DNA from: Pseudoflavonifractor_A sp022772585
Lineage (GTDB): Bacteria > Bacillota > Clostridia > Oscillospirales > Oscillospiraceae
Direction: 5' to 3'
Length of the DNA: 64,000 nt
Assembly (NCBI RefSeq): GCF_052065415.1
Contig: NZ_JBQHUB010000005.1
Location: 1 to 64,000, forward strand
Shown here: in pieces, positions 7,171 to 15,800 of the stretch
Layout of the letters: each line of letters begins with the position of its first letter
How positions within the stretch are numbered: position 1 is the stretch's first letter
Notes under the pieces: model-generated
The model's input: only the letters and a program-made list of their open reading frames with translations
What the model was told of the DNA's origin: nothing
Database searches by the model: none
Made by a program: the position numbers and the translations under genes

Positions 7171-8364
7171 ATGTCTATGGAACTTATGGAGCCAAAGGCG
7201 ACCCCGCCCAAGAAAAAACCGAATCTGCTCTTCCGCCTGCTGGCTTTTCTCACCACCCTGGCCCTGATGCTGGGGGCTGTGCTGCTGGTGGCCAACCGGG
7301 ATAAGCTGAACCTGGACGGCGTGCGCCGCTGGTTCAGCTACCGCAGTCTGGAGCGCACCGACAGCGGCCAGGCCGAGTCCTTCTCCTACGACGGCGGCAG
7401 TACCAACAGCTTCGCCACCCTGGATGGCGGATTGCTGGTCTGCTCTCCCTCCAACATCCGGCTCTACTCCGGCGGCGGCACACTGTACATCGACGAGACC
7501 GTCTCCATGGAGCAGCCGGTGGTGGACAGCAACGAGTCCTCCGCCCTAGTCTACGACGCAGGCGGGCGGGACCTGTACGTCTTTTCCGGAAAAGAACAGG
7601 TCTTCCGCCAGACCCTGGACGAGGGGGAGACCCTTCTCTCCGCCCGGCTCAACGATGCGGGCTGGATGGCGGTCACCGCCCAGGAGAGCGGCTTCAAGGG
7701 CACGGTGACGGTCTATGACGCCTCCTTCCAGCCAGTACTGCGCATCAAGCTCTCCAGCCGCTTCATCACCGACGCGGTGGTCTCCCCCGACTGCAAATCA
7801 GTGGCCCTCCTCACAGTGGGGGCGGAGGGCAGCCAGTTTGAGAGCCGGCTGGAATTCTACCGGCTCTCCCGCTCCGCGGAGGACGTGGAGCCCGACGTGC
7901 AGACCTCTCTGGGCAACAACGTCAGTCTGGACCTGCGCTGGACGGCAGACGGCGTGTGGGTGCTGGGGGAAAGCGCGGTTTCCCTGGTCTCCCCCGACGG
8001 CTCGGTCTCCGGCACGTATTCGTACACCGGCCGCTACCTCAAGGGCTTCTCCCTGGGGGGCGACGGGCGGGCCGTGCTGCTGCTGGGCAAATACCGTGCG
8101 GGCAGCTCCGCCGACCTGGTGGTGGTGGACGGCGCCGGTACGGTCACCGCCTCCCGCTCCCTCAGCGAGCAGGTCTTTTCCCTCTCGGCCGCGGGCAGGT
8201 ACATCGCCCTGCTCTCCGCCGGACGACTGGATATCTACACCCAGGACCTGGAGGTCTACCGCACCCTGGAGACGACCCAGGGCGCCCGCCGGGTCATTCA
8301 GCGCGCCGACGGCAGCACCATGCTGATGAACGCGGATACCGCCCATCTCTACGTCCCCAACTGA
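7171..8364 (+). CDS. Membrane-anchored beta-propeller-like protein (DUF5711-like)
   Basis: A 397-residue protein with a short basic cytoplasmic N-terminus (PPKKKPN), one transmembrane helix at about 19-41, and a large predicted extracytoplasmic domain built of repeating beta strands (LLVCSPSNIRLYSGGG, SALVYDAGGRDLYVFSG, AVVSPDCKSVALLTVG and similar). This architecture matches the DUF5711 family of clostridial envelope proteins, whose function is unknown. AGGAG lies only 3 bases before ATG 7171 and 9 bases before an in-frame ATG at 7177, so the shorter start is possible. It sits in a same-strand run with cvpA and pgsA. Confidence 0.7.
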   Translation: MSMELMEPKATPPKKKPNLLFRLLAFLTTLALMLGAVLLVANRDKLNLDGVRRWFSYRSLERTDSGQAESFSYDGGSTNSFATLDGGLLVCSPSNIRLYSGGGTLYIDETVSMEQPVVDSNESSALVYDAGGRDLYVFSGKEQVFRQTLDEGETLLSARLNDAGWMAVTAQESGFKGTVTVYDASFQPVLRIKLSSRFITDAVVSPDCKSVALLTVGAEGSQFESRLEFYRLSRSAEDVEPDVQTSLGNNVSLDLRWTADGVWVLGESAVSLVSPDGSVSGTYSYTGRYLKGFSLGGDGRAVLLLGKYRAGSSADLVVVDGAGTVTASRSLSEQVFSLSAAGRYIALLSAGRLDIYTQDLEVYRTLETTQGARRVIQRADGSTMLMNADTAHLYVPN

Positions 8365-8401
8365 CCGTTCCATCCACCCTTGTCTCTTCGCGGAGGTTTC
8401 C

Positions 8402-9112
8402 ATGTCTTATCTCATTCTTGATCTTCTGGTCCTGCTGGTCATCGCCCTCTTCGTATGGAGAGGGGCTGCCAAAGGCTTTATCCTCTCTTTCTGCGGCCTC
8501 CTTGCCATCCTGGTAGCCTTTATCGGGGCCGGCTTTGCCGCCAACACCCTCTCCCCCGCCGTGGCCCGCGCCATCGAGCCCCGGCTGGCCAGCGCCATAG
8601 AGGCGCAGCTGGAGGAACAGCTCCACCAGGCAGGCCAGACCGCCGATGGAGCTGCCGCGGAGGTGGAGCTCCCCATGGGGGACGTGCTGAACGCCCTGCG
8701 GGAGATGGGCTTTTATGAGGAGCTGGTGGATACCGTGGACCGGGCCGTGGAAAACGGCATGGCCGCCGTGGCCGCCGACGCCGCCGCCCGGGTGGCCGCC
8801 TCCATCGCCCAGGCCATCGCCTACCGGATCATTTTTGCCCTCTCTTTCGTGCTCATCCTGGCCGCGTGGGGTGCGCTCAGCCACGCGCTGGACCTGGTGG
8901 CCCGGCTCCCGGGGCTCCACTTTCTCAATAAGACCGCCGGCGCCGCCATCGGCTTTGTCAAGGCCATCCTGGTCCTCTTCCTGGCCGCGTGGCTCATGGA
9001 GCTTATGGGCGTCATCATCCCGGAGGAGACCGTCCGGCAGACCCATCTGCTCCAGTTCTTCCTGTACACCAGTCCCATGGAGCTGCTCCGTACCGGCGCA
9101 TTCCCGGCCTGA
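8402..9112 (+). CDS. cvpA: CvpA family membrane protein
   Basis: A 236-residue protein whose N-terminus (LDLLVLLVIALFVWRGAAKG) is typical of CvpA, with a first helix at 4-20 and a second at about 26-48. A charged extracytoplasmic segment (about 58-125) follows, then two helices around 140-160 and 185-205. The family is required for colicin V export in E. coli and is linked to envelope stress, but its biochemical role is unsettled. The middle segment is longer than in compact CvpA proteins, a common form in Clostridia. GGAGG lies 6 bases before the ATG. Confidence 0.8.
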   Translation: MSYLILDLLVLLVIALFVWRGAAKGFILSFCGLLAILVAFIGAGFAANTLSPAVARAIEPRLASAIEAQLEEQLHQAGQTADGAAAEVELPMGDVLNALREMGFYEELVDTVDRAVENGMAAVAADAAARVAASIAQAIAYRIIFALSFVLILAAWGALSHALDLVARLPGLHFLNKTAGAAIGFVKAILVLFLAAWLMELMGVIIPEETVRQTHLLQFFLYTSPMELLRTGAFPA

Positions 9113-9142
9113 GCCGCGGCGCTCTGTTTTTGGAGGTCACTT

Positions 9143-9679
9143 ATGAATATTCCCAATCTGCTCTCCCTGCTCCGCCTGGCCATGGTGCCGGTATTTGCGG
9201 CGGTCTTTTTCCTGCCGGACCCCTCCGCCCGCTACTGGGCCGCCGCCGTCTATGCCCTGGCCTTCGCCACCGACATTGCAGACGGCTATATTGCCCGCCG
9301 CTTTAACCAGATCACCCGTCTGGGCCGCATCCTGGATCCTCTGGCGGACAAGATGATGACCTTCACCGTCATCATCTGCATCGCTGCGGCGGGCATCATC
9401 CCCATCTGGGCGGTGGTGGTCTTTTTCCTGAAGGAGGCCGCCATGGGAGTGGGCGCCCTGTCCCTCTACCACAAAGTGGACGACGTCATCTCGGCCAACT
9501 GGCTGGGCAAGGCCTCCACCGGCTTCTTCTTCGTGGTCTGCGCCGCCCTGGTCCTCTTCCCCGCCATCCCCCGGAAGTGGGCCACCGTCCTCATCTCCCT
9601 GGCCCTGGCCCTGACCATCGCCGCATTTGTACGTTACCTCTGGCAATATCTGTCCCTGATGGGAAAACGCAGATCGTGA
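9143..9679 (+). CDS. pgsA: CDP-diacylglycerol-glycerol-3-phosphate 3-phosphatidyltransferase
   Basis: A 178-residue integral membrane enzyme that makes phosphatidylglycerophosphate from CDP-diacylglycerol and glycerol-3-phosphate, the committed step to phosphatidylglycerol and cardiolipin. The CDP-alcohol phosphotransferase signature D-x2-DG-x2-AR-x8-G-x3-D-x3-D is complete at D44, D47-G48, A51-R52, G61, D65 and D69, so the metal-binding aspartates are present. The N-terminus MNIPNLLSLLRL is typical of PgsA. Length is normal. GGAGG lies 6 bases upstream of the ATG. Confidence 0.93.
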   Translation: MNIPNLLSLLRLAMVPVFAAVFFLPDPSARYWAAAVYALAFATDIADGYIARRFNQITRLGRILDPLADKMMTFTVIICIAAAGIIPIWAVVVFFLKEAAMGVGALSLYHKVDDVISANWLGKASTGFFFVVCAALVLFPAIPRKWATVLISLALALTIAAFVRYLWQYLSLMGKRRS

Positions 9680-9794
9680 AAAGACATTCATACGCAGTTC
9701 ATAATTTCGCGTTAGAATCATACGACCGGGAGGACCAGCCTCCCCCGCGGCCCGCCGCCCGACGGCAGCCGCGCCGCAAAGGAGTTGAAATCGC

Positions 9795-12332
9795 ATGCAG
9801 CCGACACTCTGTTCCAGATGTCATAAAAATGTCGCCGTTATCTTTATTCAGAAGCTGGAGAACGGCGTTTCCAAGACCGAGGGGCTCTGTCTCAAGTGCG
9901 CCAAGGAGATGGGCATCAAGCCTCTGGACGATATGATGCAGAAGATGGGCATCACCGACGAGGATCTGGAGACCCTCTCCAATGAGATGATGACCGCCAT
10001 GGGCTCCCCCGAGGGGATGGAGGGCCTGATCCCCTCTGACTCTGAGGAAGATGACGAAGAGGACGAGGAGGGCAAGACCGCAACCTTCCCCTTCCTCAAC
10101 AAGCTCTTCGGCTCGGCCCAGAACCAGGAACCTCCCGCCTCCTCCGGCGAGCCCCCCCGCTCCAACCGGGAGGAAAAGGGCAAGGGCGACCGCCCCCCCA
10201 AGCGCAAGTTTCTGGAGAACTACTGCATCTCCCTGACCCAGAAGGCCGCCGAGGGCAAGCTGGATAACATCGTGGGCCGGGAAGAGGAGATCCAGCGGAC
10301 CATCCAGATCCTCAACCGCCGGCAGAAGAACAACCCCTGCCTCATCGGCGAACCCGGCGTGGGCAAGACCGCCATCGCCGAGGGGCTGGCCCAGCGCATC
10401 TACAACAAGGACGTGCCCTACAAGCTCCAGGACAAGGAGGTCTATCTGCTGGACCTGACCGCCCTGGTGGCGGGCACCCAGTTCCGGGGCCAGTTCGAGA
10501 GCCGCATGAAGGGCCTCATTGAGGAGATCAAAAAGCTGGGCAACATCATCCTGGTCATCGACGAGGTACACAACATCGTGGGCGCCGGCGACGCCGAGGG
10601 CAGCATGAACGCCGCCAACATCCTCAAGCCCGCCCTCTCCCGGGGCGAGATCCAGGTCATCGGCGCCACCACCCTCACCGAGTACCGCAAGCACATTGAG
10701 AAGGACACCGCCCTGGAGCGGCGGTTCCAGCCCGTCATTGTGGAGGAGCCCTCGGTGGAGGATGCGGTGAAGATCATTCAGGGTATTGCTCCCTACTATG
10801 AGAAGTACCACTTCGTCTCCATCTCGCCCCAGATGTGCCGTCTGGCCGTGACCATGAGCGAGCGGTACATCACCGACCGCTTCCTCCCCGACAAGGCCAT
10901 CGACCTCATCGACGAGGCCTGCTCCGACGTGAACCTCCACAATGCCAATCTGGCCCGGGAGGCCCAGGTCCGCAAGGAGCTGGAGACCCTCTCCGCTGAC
11001 CGGGAGCGCATGGTAAGCGAGGCCAACGCAAAAGAGTACAAGCGTCAGAATGACCTGAAGGCCAACGAGCAGAAGCAGGCCGAGCTGCGCCGCCAGCTGG
11101 GCAGGCTGGCGGAGGAGCGCAGCGCGCTGGCCGCCGCCTCCGGCCAGGAGGCGGGCATCCGGGACAATGAGCGGGAGCAGGCCCGCCTGCAGCGGGAGCT
11201 GGCCACTCTCAACAAGGAGCATATCTCCCTGGCCACCGAGAGCGACGGCAACCAGTACGAGCGCCTGGCCGAGATGAAGAGCCGGGAGCTCCAGCTCCAG
11301 GAGGAGCTGAACAAGCTGGAGGCCCAGAGCGCCCCTCCCCTGACGGTGGAGCATCTGGCCCGGGTCATCGAGCTGTGGACCAAGATCCCCGCAAGCTCCA
11401 TTCAGGAGGCCGAGTATGAGCGGCTGGCCAGGCTGGAGGAGCGGCTGAAGGAGCACCTCATCGGCCAGGACGAGGCCGTCCGGGCGGTGTCCGCCGCTGT
11501 ACGCCGGGGCCGGGTGGGCATCGCGTCCAAGCGCAAGCCCGTGTCCTTCATCTTCGTGGGCTCCACCGGCGTGGGCAAGACCGAGCTGGTCAAGCGGCTG
11601 GCCCAGGACCTGTTCCACTCCCCTGAGTCTCTCATCCGGCTGGACATGTCCGAGTTCATGGAGAAGTTCTCGGTCTCCCGCATCATCGGCTCTCCCCCGG
11701 GCTATGTGGGCTATGACGAGGCCGGCCAGCTCACCGAGAAGGTCCGCCGCAAGCCCTACTGTGTCATTCTCTTTGACGAGATCGAGAAGGCCCATCCCGA
11801 CGTGCTCAATATCCTGCTCCAGATCCTGGACGACGGCCACATCACCGACGCCCAGGGCCGCACCGTGAACTTTGAGAACACGGTCATCGTCATGACCTCC
11901 AACGCGGGCAGCGACACTCGGGGCTCCGGCAGCGTGGGCTTTGGCCGCACCGCCAACGAGCAGGGCCGGGAGCGGGCCATGAAGGCGCTGGAGTCCTTCC
12001 TCCGCCCCGAGTTCATCAACCGGGTGGACGAGATCGTCTATTTCAACAAGCTCACTGAGGAGAACTTCAAGGCCATCGCCGGTATCATGCTGGGCGAGCT
12101 GCGCGCCTCTCTTCAGGAGAAGGGCATCTCCTTCACCTGGGATGACGCACTGCTGGACTATCTGGTAAAAAAGTCCTACTCGGTGACCTACGGCGCCCGC
12201 AACCTGCGCCGCCAGATCCAGAAGGATCTGGAGGACGCCATCGCCACCAAGCTCATTGAGAGCTATCTCACCCCGCTCAGCGCCATTGCCGTCACCGCTG
12301 ACGGCGATCAGGTTATCCTCAACGCACAGTAA
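9795..12332 (+). CDS. clpE: ClpE-like Clp ATPase (unfoldase) with N-terminal zinc finger
   Basis: An 845-residue HSP100 ATPase. The N-terminus has a four-cysteine zinc-finger pattern (C6, C9, C32, C35) in place of ClpC/ClpA N-domain repeats, as in ClpE. A glutamate/aspartate-rich linker follows. The first AAA domain has Walker A GEPGVGKT (185-192), and the second has GSTGVGKT (589-596). Between them is an unusually long charged coiled coil (about 395-515). Such proteins unfold substrates and usually deliver them to ClpP. The C-terminal small domain is complete. The gene is alone between pgsA and a terminator, with AAAGGAG before the ATG. No CtsR or CIRCE operator was recognised upstream. Confidence 0.85.
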   Translation: MQPTLCSRCHKNVAVIFIQKLENGVSKTEGLCLKCAKEMGIKPLDDMMQKMGITDEDLETLSNEMMTAMGSPEGMEGLIPSDSEEDDEEDEEGKTATFPFLNKLFGSAQNQEPPASSGEPPRSNREEKGKGDRPPKRKFLENYCISLTQKAAEGKLDNIVGREEEIQRTIQILNRRQKNNPCLIGEPGVGKTAIAEGLAQRIYNKDVPYKLQDKEVYLLDLTALVAGTQFRGQFESRMKGLIEEIKKLGNIILVIDEVHNIVGAGDAEGSMNAANILKPALSRGEIQVIGATTLTEYRKHIEKDTALERRFQPVIVEEPSVEDAVKIIQGIAPYYEKYHFVSISPQMCRLAVTMSERYITDRFLPDKAIDLIDEACSDVNLHNANLAREAQVRKELETLSADRERMVSEANAKEYKRQNDLKANEQKQAELRRQLGRLAEERSALAAASGQEAGIRDNEREQARLQRELATLNKEHISLATESDGNQYERLAEMKSRELQLQEELNKLEAQSAPPLTVEHLARVIELWTKIPASSIQEAEYERLARLEERLKEHLIGQDEAVRAVSAAVRRGRVGIASKRKPVSFIFVGSTGVGKTELVKRLAQDLFHSPESLIRLDMSEFMEKFSVSRIIGSPPGYVGYDEAGQLTEKVRRKPYCVILFDEIEKAHPDVLNILLQILDDGHITDAQGRTVNFENTVIVMTSNAGSDTRGSGSVGFGRTANEQGRERAMKALESFLRPEFINRVDEIVYFNKLTEENFKAIAGIMLGELRASLQEKGISFTWDDALLDYLVKKSYSVTYGARNLRRQIQKDLEDAIATKLIESYLTPLSAIAVTADGDQVILNAQ

Positions 12333-12340
12333 GCACAGCG

Positions 12341-12377
12341 GGACGCCGCCGCCCGGAGAGGCGGCGGCGTCCTTTTT
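12341..12377 (+). terminator. Intrinsic terminator of the ClpE-like gene
   Basis: A perfect 13-bp GC stem (12341-12353 with 12360-12372) has a six-base loop and is followed by TTTTT. Confidence 0.93.
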
Positions 12378-12392
12378 AACAAGGAGGCCCCT

Positions 12393-13028
12393 ATGGAACT
12401 GATCTACACGGACGACAGCATCCTGGTCTGCATCAAGCCCGCCGGCGTCCTCTCCACTGACGAGCCGGGGGGCGTGCCCGAGCTGGCCCGCCAGGCCCTG
12501 GGGGACCCCTCCGCCTGCGTCAAGACCGTCCACCGGCTGGACCGGGTGGTCAGCGGCCTGATGGTGCTGGCCCGCTCCTCCTCCGCCGCCTCCCGGCTCT
12601 CAGAACAGGTCCGGGACCAGGTATTTCAGAAGGAGTACCTGGCGGTGGTCCACGGCGTCCCACCGGAGCCGGAGGGCGCCTTCACCGACCTGCTCCTGCG
12701 CTCCAGGCCCGAGCGCAAGACCTATGTGGTCCATCACATGGAGAAGGGCGTGCAGGAGGCCGTCCTCCGCTACCGGGTGCTGGGCAGCGCCGGCGGTCTG
12801 AGCCGGGTGAAGATCCGGCTCCTCACGGGCCGGACCCATCAGATCCGGGCCCAGTTCTCCTCCCGGGGCCTTCCCCTGGTGGGGGACCGGAAGTACAGCC
12901 TGCTGGAGGATGACTGCCCCATCGCCCTCTGGTCCCACAGCCTCTCCTTCCGCCACCCCGTCACCGGGGAGCCCCTTCGCTTTGTACAGGAGCCGCCTGC
13001 CATCTACCCCTGGACCCAGGTGCCCTGA
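12393..13028 (+). CDS. RluA-family pseudouridine synthase (short form)
   Basis: A 211-residue synthase of the RluA class without an S4 domain. The catalytic motif is HRLD (47-50, D50 catalytic), followed by a conserved RTHQIR stretch (147-152). This class modifies uridines in 23S rRNA or tRNA, and the target site cannot be told from sequence. AAGGAGG precedes the ATG. The gene is flanked by terminators on both sides and reads as a single transcription unit. A longer S4-containing paralogue is at 24903-25868. Confidence 0.9.
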   Translation: MELIYTDDSILVCIKPAGVLSTDEPGGVPELARQALGDPSACVKTVHRLDRVVSGLMVLARSSSAASRLSEQVRDQVFQKEYLAVVHGVPPEPEGAFTDLLLRSRPERKTYVVHHMEKGVQEAVLRYRVLGSAGGLSRVKIRLLTGRTHQIRAQFSSRGLPLVGDRKYSLLEDDCPIALWSHSLSFRHPVTGEPLRFVQEPPAIYPWTQVP

Positions 13029-13032
13029 ACGC

Positions 13033-13073
13033 AAAAAGAGCCGGTCATCCTCGGATGACCGGCTCTCGCTTTA
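13033..13073. terminator. Bidirectional terminator between convergent genes
   Basis: A 14-bp perfect stem (13037-13050 with 13053-13066) is flanked by AAAAA on the left and CTTTAT on the right. It serves the pseudouridine synthase and the AlkD-like gene. Confidence 0.85.
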
Positions 13074-13082
13074 TAGGATGTC

Positions 13083-13805
13083 TTATTGTTCTTCCGTTGT
13101 TCCGCCCTTGGGGAGCCTGCGCCTGAGCTGCCGCAGGCAGGACTTGTGCTCATCCGTAACGCGGTAACTCTCAAGCGCTTTCTGGATCGCCTTGTTGTGG
13201 GTCCAGGGCTCCAGCCGCCCCTCCCGGATGTAGGGCAGGGCCGCGTCGTACTGCTTGGCCAGGGCCGTGGCGAAAAACCAGGCGATCATCATGTCCACGT
13301 AGTACTCCCCGCCCCGCACATGGGCCACCCAATCCAGGTACTCGGGGCGGAATGCCTCGTCCAGATAGAAGGTCATCAGCATCTCGATGCCGAAGCGGAC
13401 GGTGTAAGGCGCGTCAGAGGCCATCCAGCGCCTGATCTCCCCCAGCAGCTCGGCAAGATGCTTTTTGAACACCCTGGGCCGCATCAGGTCGCAGGTGGCC
13501 CAGTTGTCCACGTAGGGCAGAAAGGCGTCCAGCGCCGCCACCGCCGCGTCATAGTCCCGGATGGACTCAATGAGGAAGCCGTGGAGATTGTTTTCCTCGT
13601 AGTAGCGGTGGGGCAGGATGGACAGGAATTCCGCCGCCTCCGGCGTTTTGGCGAACTCTTTGGCAAACGCCCGCAGCTGAGGCGTGCGCACACCGATGAC
13701 TTTATCCGGCGGCACCGTGGGCATCAGCTTACGGTGGAACTCCCGGTAGGAAAGGTCCTGCATCTCAAACAGCCTGGCCTGTACCGCCCTTTCCACGCCG
13801 CTCAT
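13083..13805 (-). CDS. DNA alkylation repair protein (AlkD-like HEAT-repeat glycosylase)
   Basis: A 240-residue all-helical protein resembling AlkC/AlkD-type DNA glycosylases, which excise N3- and N7-alkylpurines. Family landmarks are the N-terminal GVRTPQLRAFAKE, the central WATCDLMRP (where aspartate and tryptophan contact DNA in AlkD), and the C-terminal YYVDMMIAWFFATALAK and NKAIQKALES. The start overlaps the stop of the upstream deformylase gene in an ATGA arrangement, suggesting translational coupling. The stem at 13033-13073 terminates it. Confidence 0.87.
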   Translation of the reverse strand: MSGVERAVQARLFEMQDLSYREFHRKLMPTVPPDKVIGVRTPQLRAFAKEFAKTPEAAEFLSILPHRYYEENNLHGFLIESIRDYDAAVAALDAFLPYVDNWATCDLMRPRVFKKHLAELLGEIRRWMASDAPYTVRFGIEMLMTFYLDEAFRPEYLDWVAHVRGGEYYVDMMIAWFFATALAKQYDAALPYIREGRLEPWTHNKAIQKALESYRVTDEHKSCLRQLRRRLPKGGTTEEQ

Positions 13806-14212
13806 ATCAGCACCCCGTTGCAGTGGTCGATCTCATGCTGGATGATCTGGGCCGTCCAGCCGGTGAAGGTCCTGAGCCGGGTCTGGAACTGCCCGTTCTG
13901 GTAGCGCACCTTGACGGAGCGGTAGCGCTTCGCCTTCCGCACCCCGGGCAGCGAGAGGCATCCCTCCTCCGCACCGTAGGGCTGGGAGCATTTTACAATC
14001 TCCGGGTTGAAGAGCACCGTGCACTCCTCCCCCTCGTAAAATACAATGATCCGCTTGAGCACGCCGATCATATTGGCCGCCATACCCACGCAGCCCTCCC
14101 GATGGGCACGGAGCGTGTCTATCAGGTCCTGGGCCACCGGCAGGTCCTCCACCGTGGCGGGGGCGGACTTTTGGGCCAGAAAGATGGGGTCCTTCATAAT
14201 GGGCCGGATCAT
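13802..14212 (-). CDS. def: Peptide deformylase family protein with altered motif 1
   Basis: A 136-residue protein of the peptide deformylase family, which removes the formyl group from nascent N-terminal methionine. Motif 2 EGCLSLP (83-89, metal ligand C85) and motif 3 QHEIDH (125-130, with both histidine ligands and the catalytic glutamate) are intact. Motif 1, normally GxGLAAxQ, reads CVGMAANM, so the glutamine that contacts the substrate carbonyl is methionine (M48). The protein lacks the C-terminal extension of long deformylases. It may be a short clostridial subfamily with different specificity. It lies downstream of the tRNA cluster terminator and overlaps the AlkD-like gene. Confidence 0.85.
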   Translation of the reverse strand: MIRPIMKDPIFLAQKSAPATVEDLPVAQDLIDTLRAHREGCVGMAANMIGVLKRIIVFYEGEECTVLFNPEIVKCSQPYGAEEGCLSLPGVRKAKRYRSVKVRYQNGQFQTRLRTFTGWTAQIIQHEIDHCNGVLI

Positions 14213-14242
14213 TTCTCTTCACCTCTTTGGTTTCAAAATATG

Positions 14243-14272
14243 AAAAAGCCCCGGGGCTTTCGCCCCGGGGCC
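14243..14272 (-). terminator. Terminator of the tRNA operon
   Basis: A 10-bp perfect GC stem (14248-14257 with 14262-14271) has a four-base loop and a TTTTT run on the minus strand (14243-14247), placed just after tRNA-Cys. Confidence 0.9.
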
Positions 14273-14279
14273 TTCATTC

Positions 14280-14353
14280 TGGAGGCGCCACCCAGAATCG
14301 AACTGGGGATAAAGCTTTTGCAGAGCTCTGCCTTACCGCTTGGCTATGGCGCC
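14280..14353 (-). tRNA. tRNA-Cys (anticodon GCA)
   Basis: On the minus strand the acceptor GGCGCCA pairs with TGGCGCC. The T discriminator and encoded CCA end at 14280. The anticodon loop CTGCAAA gives GCA, and the T-arm contains GTTCGATTC. It is the last gene of the five-tRNA operon. Confidence 0.96.
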
Positions 14354-14383
14354 GTATGGAGAACAGGATGACCTGTTCTCATT

Positions 14384-14459
14384 TGGAGCAGGTGACGAGG
14401 CTCGAACTCGCTACCTCCACCTTGGCAAGGTGGCGCTCTACCAGATGAGCTACACCTGC
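14384..14459 (-). tRNA. tRNA-Gly (anticodon GCC)
   Basis: The acceptor GCAGGTG pairs with CACCTGC. The anticodon arm CACCTTGCCAAGGTG gives GCC, the T-arm GTTCGAGCC is present, and CCA is encoded. Confidence 0.97.
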
Positions 14460-14517
14460 ATACCGCAGAAAAACTTTGGAGCTCTCCCTGAGATACATCA
14501 GGTATCTCAGGGAGAGA

Positions 14518-14593
14518 TGGTGCCTCCGGCCGGAATCGAACCAGCGACACGGGGATTTTCAGTCCCCTGCTCTACCAACTGAGCTACAGAGGC
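14518..14593 (-). tRNA. tRNA-Phe (anticodon GAA)
   Basis: The acceptor GCCTCTG pairs with CGGAGGC (one G-U pair). The anticodon arm GGGGACTGAAAATCCCC gives GAA, the T-arm GGTTCGATTCC is present, and CCA is encoded. This tRNA is the likely partner of the T-box ahead of pheS at 48 kb. Confidence 0.97.
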
Positions 14594-14596
14594 AAA

Positions 14597-14673
<77 letters not shown>

Positions 14674-14696
14674 AGATTGATTAAGGATATGTAATT

Positions 14697-14772
14697 TGGT
14701 GGGAACAACAGGGCTCGAACCTGTGACATCATGCTTGTAAGGCATGCGCTCTACCAGCTGAGCTATGCTCCC
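14697..14772 (-). tRNA. tRNA-Val (anticodon TAC)
   Basis: The acceptor GGGAGCA pairs with TGTTCCC. The anticodon loop CTTACAA gives TAC, and CCA is encoded. It is the first gene of the operon after the strong promoter at 14825-14853. Confidence 0.97.
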
Positions 14773-14824
14773 CTGTCTCACACCTTGTATCTGCCGCAGC
14801 GCCGTCACTCACGCGGCGAAAGTT

Positions 14825-14853
14825 ATTATAGCAAAAACTCCGGTGGATGTCAA
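14825..14853 (-). promoter_or_regulatory. Consensus promoter of the tRNA operon
   Basis: On the minus strand TTGACA (14848-14853), exactly 17 bases, then TATAAT (14825-14830): a perfect sigma-A consensus, as expected for stable RNA. The first tRNA begins about 52 bases downstream of the -10 box. Confidence 0.95.
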
Positions 14854-14876
14854 CTGTAATTTTCCCTTTTTTCACC

Positions 14877-14912
14877 GTCCCGCCGGGCCGCTCTCTTCCA
14901 GCCCGGCGGGAC
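14877..14912. terminator. Stem-loop after hslO
   Basis: A perfect 12-bp inverted repeat (14877-14888 with 14901-14912) lies 6 bases after the hslO stop. There is no U tract on the minus strand, so it is a weak or accessory terminator, or an insulator before the tRNA promoter. Confidence 0.45.
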
Positions 14913-14918
14913 GATGGC

Positions 14919-15797
14919 TTACATCTCTTTCCGGATGGTCTCCAGTTCCTCCCGGTCGAAGTGGTACACCTTGTCACAGAACTGGCAGGTCAGCGTGGCC
15001 TCCCCCTGCTCCTCGATGAGAGAGCCCAGTTCCTCCCTGCCCATGCTGATGAGGGCCCGGGTCACCCGGTCCCGGCTGCAGTAGCAGCGGTACTCCACCG
15101 GGGATTCCTCCAGCACCTCCAGCTCAAAGCCGTCCAGCACCTGCCGCAGCAGCTCCAGGGGCATGATCCCCTCCCGCAGGGAATTTGTCACCGCGCCCAC
15201 CCGGGCCACGCCCTGCTCGATGCGGGTGATCATGTCATCGGTAGCCCCCGGCAGGAGCTGGATGAGATAGCCGCCGGCGCACAGGACGCTCTGGTCGGTA
15301 TTCACCAGCACCCCCAGGGCGCAGGCGGTGGGGATCTGCTCGCTCTCGGCAAAATAGGCGGTGATATCGTCGGCGATCTCGCCGGAGAGCAGGCCGATGC
15401 TGCCCACGTAGGGCTCCTTCAGGCCGATGTCCTTGATGACGGTCATGGTGCCGTCCACGCCCACGGCAGCGCCCACGTCCATCTTGCCCGGCGCCTTCTC
15501 CACCAGCTCCACCTGGCCGTTCTGGACGTAGCCCCGCACGTTGCCCGCGCTGTCCGACACTGTGGTGATGGTGCCCAGGGGGCCGCCGCCCCGGATCTGG
15601 AGGGTGACGGAGCCGTCCTCCTCCTTGAGCTGGTTGCCCATCATGGAGCAGCCCATGAGGGCACGGCCCAGGGCGGCGGTGGCCACCGGCAGGGTCTTGT
15701 GGATCTGCCGGGCCCGCTCCACGATCCCCCGGGCCGAGATGGCGCTGGCCTTGATGGGCGCATCCTTGGCCAGCACTCTTACGATCTGATCTGACAT
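14919..15797 (-). CDS. hslO: Redox-regulated chaperone Hsp33
   Basis: A 292-residue cytosolic holdase chaperone activated by oxidation. The redox zinc site is complete near the C-terminus: C238 and C240 in YRCYCSRDRV, and C271 and C274 in CQFC. The core contains the conserved IRGGGPLGTI and GYVQNG segments. Under oxidising conditions the cysteines form disulfides, zinc is released and the protein binds unfolding clients. AAAGGAAA precedes the ATG, 3 bases after the stop of the upstream methyltransferase. It is the last gene of a yerC-methyltransferase-hslO unit. Confidence 0.95.
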   Translation of the reverse strand: MSDQIVRVLAKDAPIKASAISARGIVERARQIHKTLPVATAALGRALMGCSMMGNQLKEEDGSVTLQIRGGGPLGTITTVSDSAGNVRGYVQNGQVELVEKAPGKMDVGAAVGVDGTMTVIKDIGLKEPYVGSIGLLSGEIADDITAYFAESEQIPTACALGVLVNTDQSVLCAGGYLIQLLPGATDDMITRIEQGVARVGAVTNSLREGIMPLELLRQVLDGFELEVLEESPVEYRCYCSRDRVTRALISMGREELGSLIEEQGEATLTCQFCDKVYHFDREELETIRKEM

Positions 15798-15800
15798 GCT

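Noticed and set aside
9699..12533. A 944-codon open frame on the minus strand opposite the ClpE-like gene
   Set aside because: It is an antisense shadow produced by the high GC content. Its translation is low-complexity (G, L, H, V) with no domain, and the plus-strand gene is unmistakable.
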